From Garcia nutans (lineage: Eukaryota > Streptophyta > Magnoliopsida > Malpighiales > Euphorbiaceae): a DNA stretch of 64,000 bases. A model generated the notes under the pieces. That model was not told where the DNA came from. It saw only the letters and a program-made list of their open reading frames with translations, and did no database searches. Within the stretch, counting starts at the first letter, position 1. The number at the start of each line of letters is the position of its first letter. A program made the position numbers and the translations under genes. Positions 63,479-64,000 of this stretch are shown in pieces. Location of the stretch: assembly GCA_947685225.1 (NCBI GenBank), contig CANTUV010000035.1, forward strand, positions 7,075,501 through 7,139,500, read 5' to 3'.

Positions 63479-64000
63479 TATTGAGGACTCTCTCTAGCAC
63501 CGGCAGCTCCACAAGCACGGAGAGTGATGAGATATATATAAATTTTTTATTATTAAAATATATAAATAATGGTGACGTGGCTATCCCTTTCATGAACACC
63601 GTTATCACAGGCTTCGCTCACCAACTGACATTTCTCTATTCACAGGAATATTTATTAATTTTTTAATAAAATTTTTAATTCTCTTTTTATTTTTTTTCCT
63701 AAAATTTATAAAATTAAATGAATAATTATTTTTTAATCAATTGGATAAAAATGTTCAGTTCACATGATATAAACAAGGTTAATGCTATTTTTCAAAAAAA
63801 GAAAAAACAAGGTTAATGCTAAATATATATAACTAAAAAAAGAAATGTCTTCCATTTCTATCAAAAAATTTAAAAGCATATAATGTTTAATTAAATGAAA
63901 AAAAAAATTAATTGTCAAGAACTTACTGAAAATAATAATTTTGACAACAACTAGAAATAGTTAGATTACTTAAAACTTTTTAAATTTTTTAATATTATTA
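63479..64000. other. SS5 upstream region
   Basis: 63479-63545 is the likely 5' UTR and core promoter (a GATATATATAAATTTTTTATT stretch near 63530 could be TATA-like on the minus strand). From 63650 to the window end the sequence is AT-rich. A short AACAAGGTTAATGCTA motif is repeated at about 63773 and 63809. No gene is seen. Confidence 0.5.

Overview
The window is nuclear DNA of a flowering plant, most likely a eudicot. It is AT-rich. The two complete host gene models have many short exons with GT..AG introns, and LTR retrotransposons with methionine-tRNA primer sites are abundant. I cannot name the species. There are four host loci, all on the minus strand. (1) A WDR5-type WD40 gene at 238-2408. 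(2) Stalk and tail exons of a KIN-8-type kinesin at about 3130-10943, which look like a pseudogene without a motor domain. (3) An SPNS (spinster) major-facilitator gene at 26365-35039, with 16 exons and an intact 497-codon frame. (4) A SS5-type non-canonical starch-synthase-like gene at about 42860-63478, with two frame-breaking indels. From memory, WDR5A/KIN-8B and SPNS1/SS5 are also neighbouring pairs in Arabidopsis, so the window looks like two conserved micro-syntenic blocks separated by about 15 kb of transposon-rich sequence.

Most of the remaining sequence is transposons. A nearly intact Copia element (5038-10055) sits in a kinesin intron. A Ty3/gypsy chromovirus (12760-17809) splits a small open reading frame of unknown function. 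A mariner/Stowaway-like MITE lies at 19923-20393. A gypsy derivative that keeps LTRs, gag and protease only (TR-GAG type) lies at 22040-24455. A worn LINE fragment lies at about 24840-25420. A 5.0 kb L1-type LINE with a 15-bp target duplication (36608-41642) separates SPNS from SS5. Inside SS5 introns are a second young Copia (46802-51622), inserted in one arm of a foldback element; a second, older foldback (54694-55140); and a hAT-type element (55230-58499) that itself carries an RTE-clade LINE.

The window is best read as two gene pairs being invaded and partly dismantled by transposons. WDR5 and SPNS remain open; the kinesin is broken and SS5 appears to be failing. I found no gene cluster or new defence-like or metabolic system. 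The most unusual features are a 120-bp-period duplication that copies the WDR5 start region in frame, the second Copia's LTR termini that are not TG..CA, the nested insertions with exact target duplications, and the small open reading frame cut by the gypsy element.
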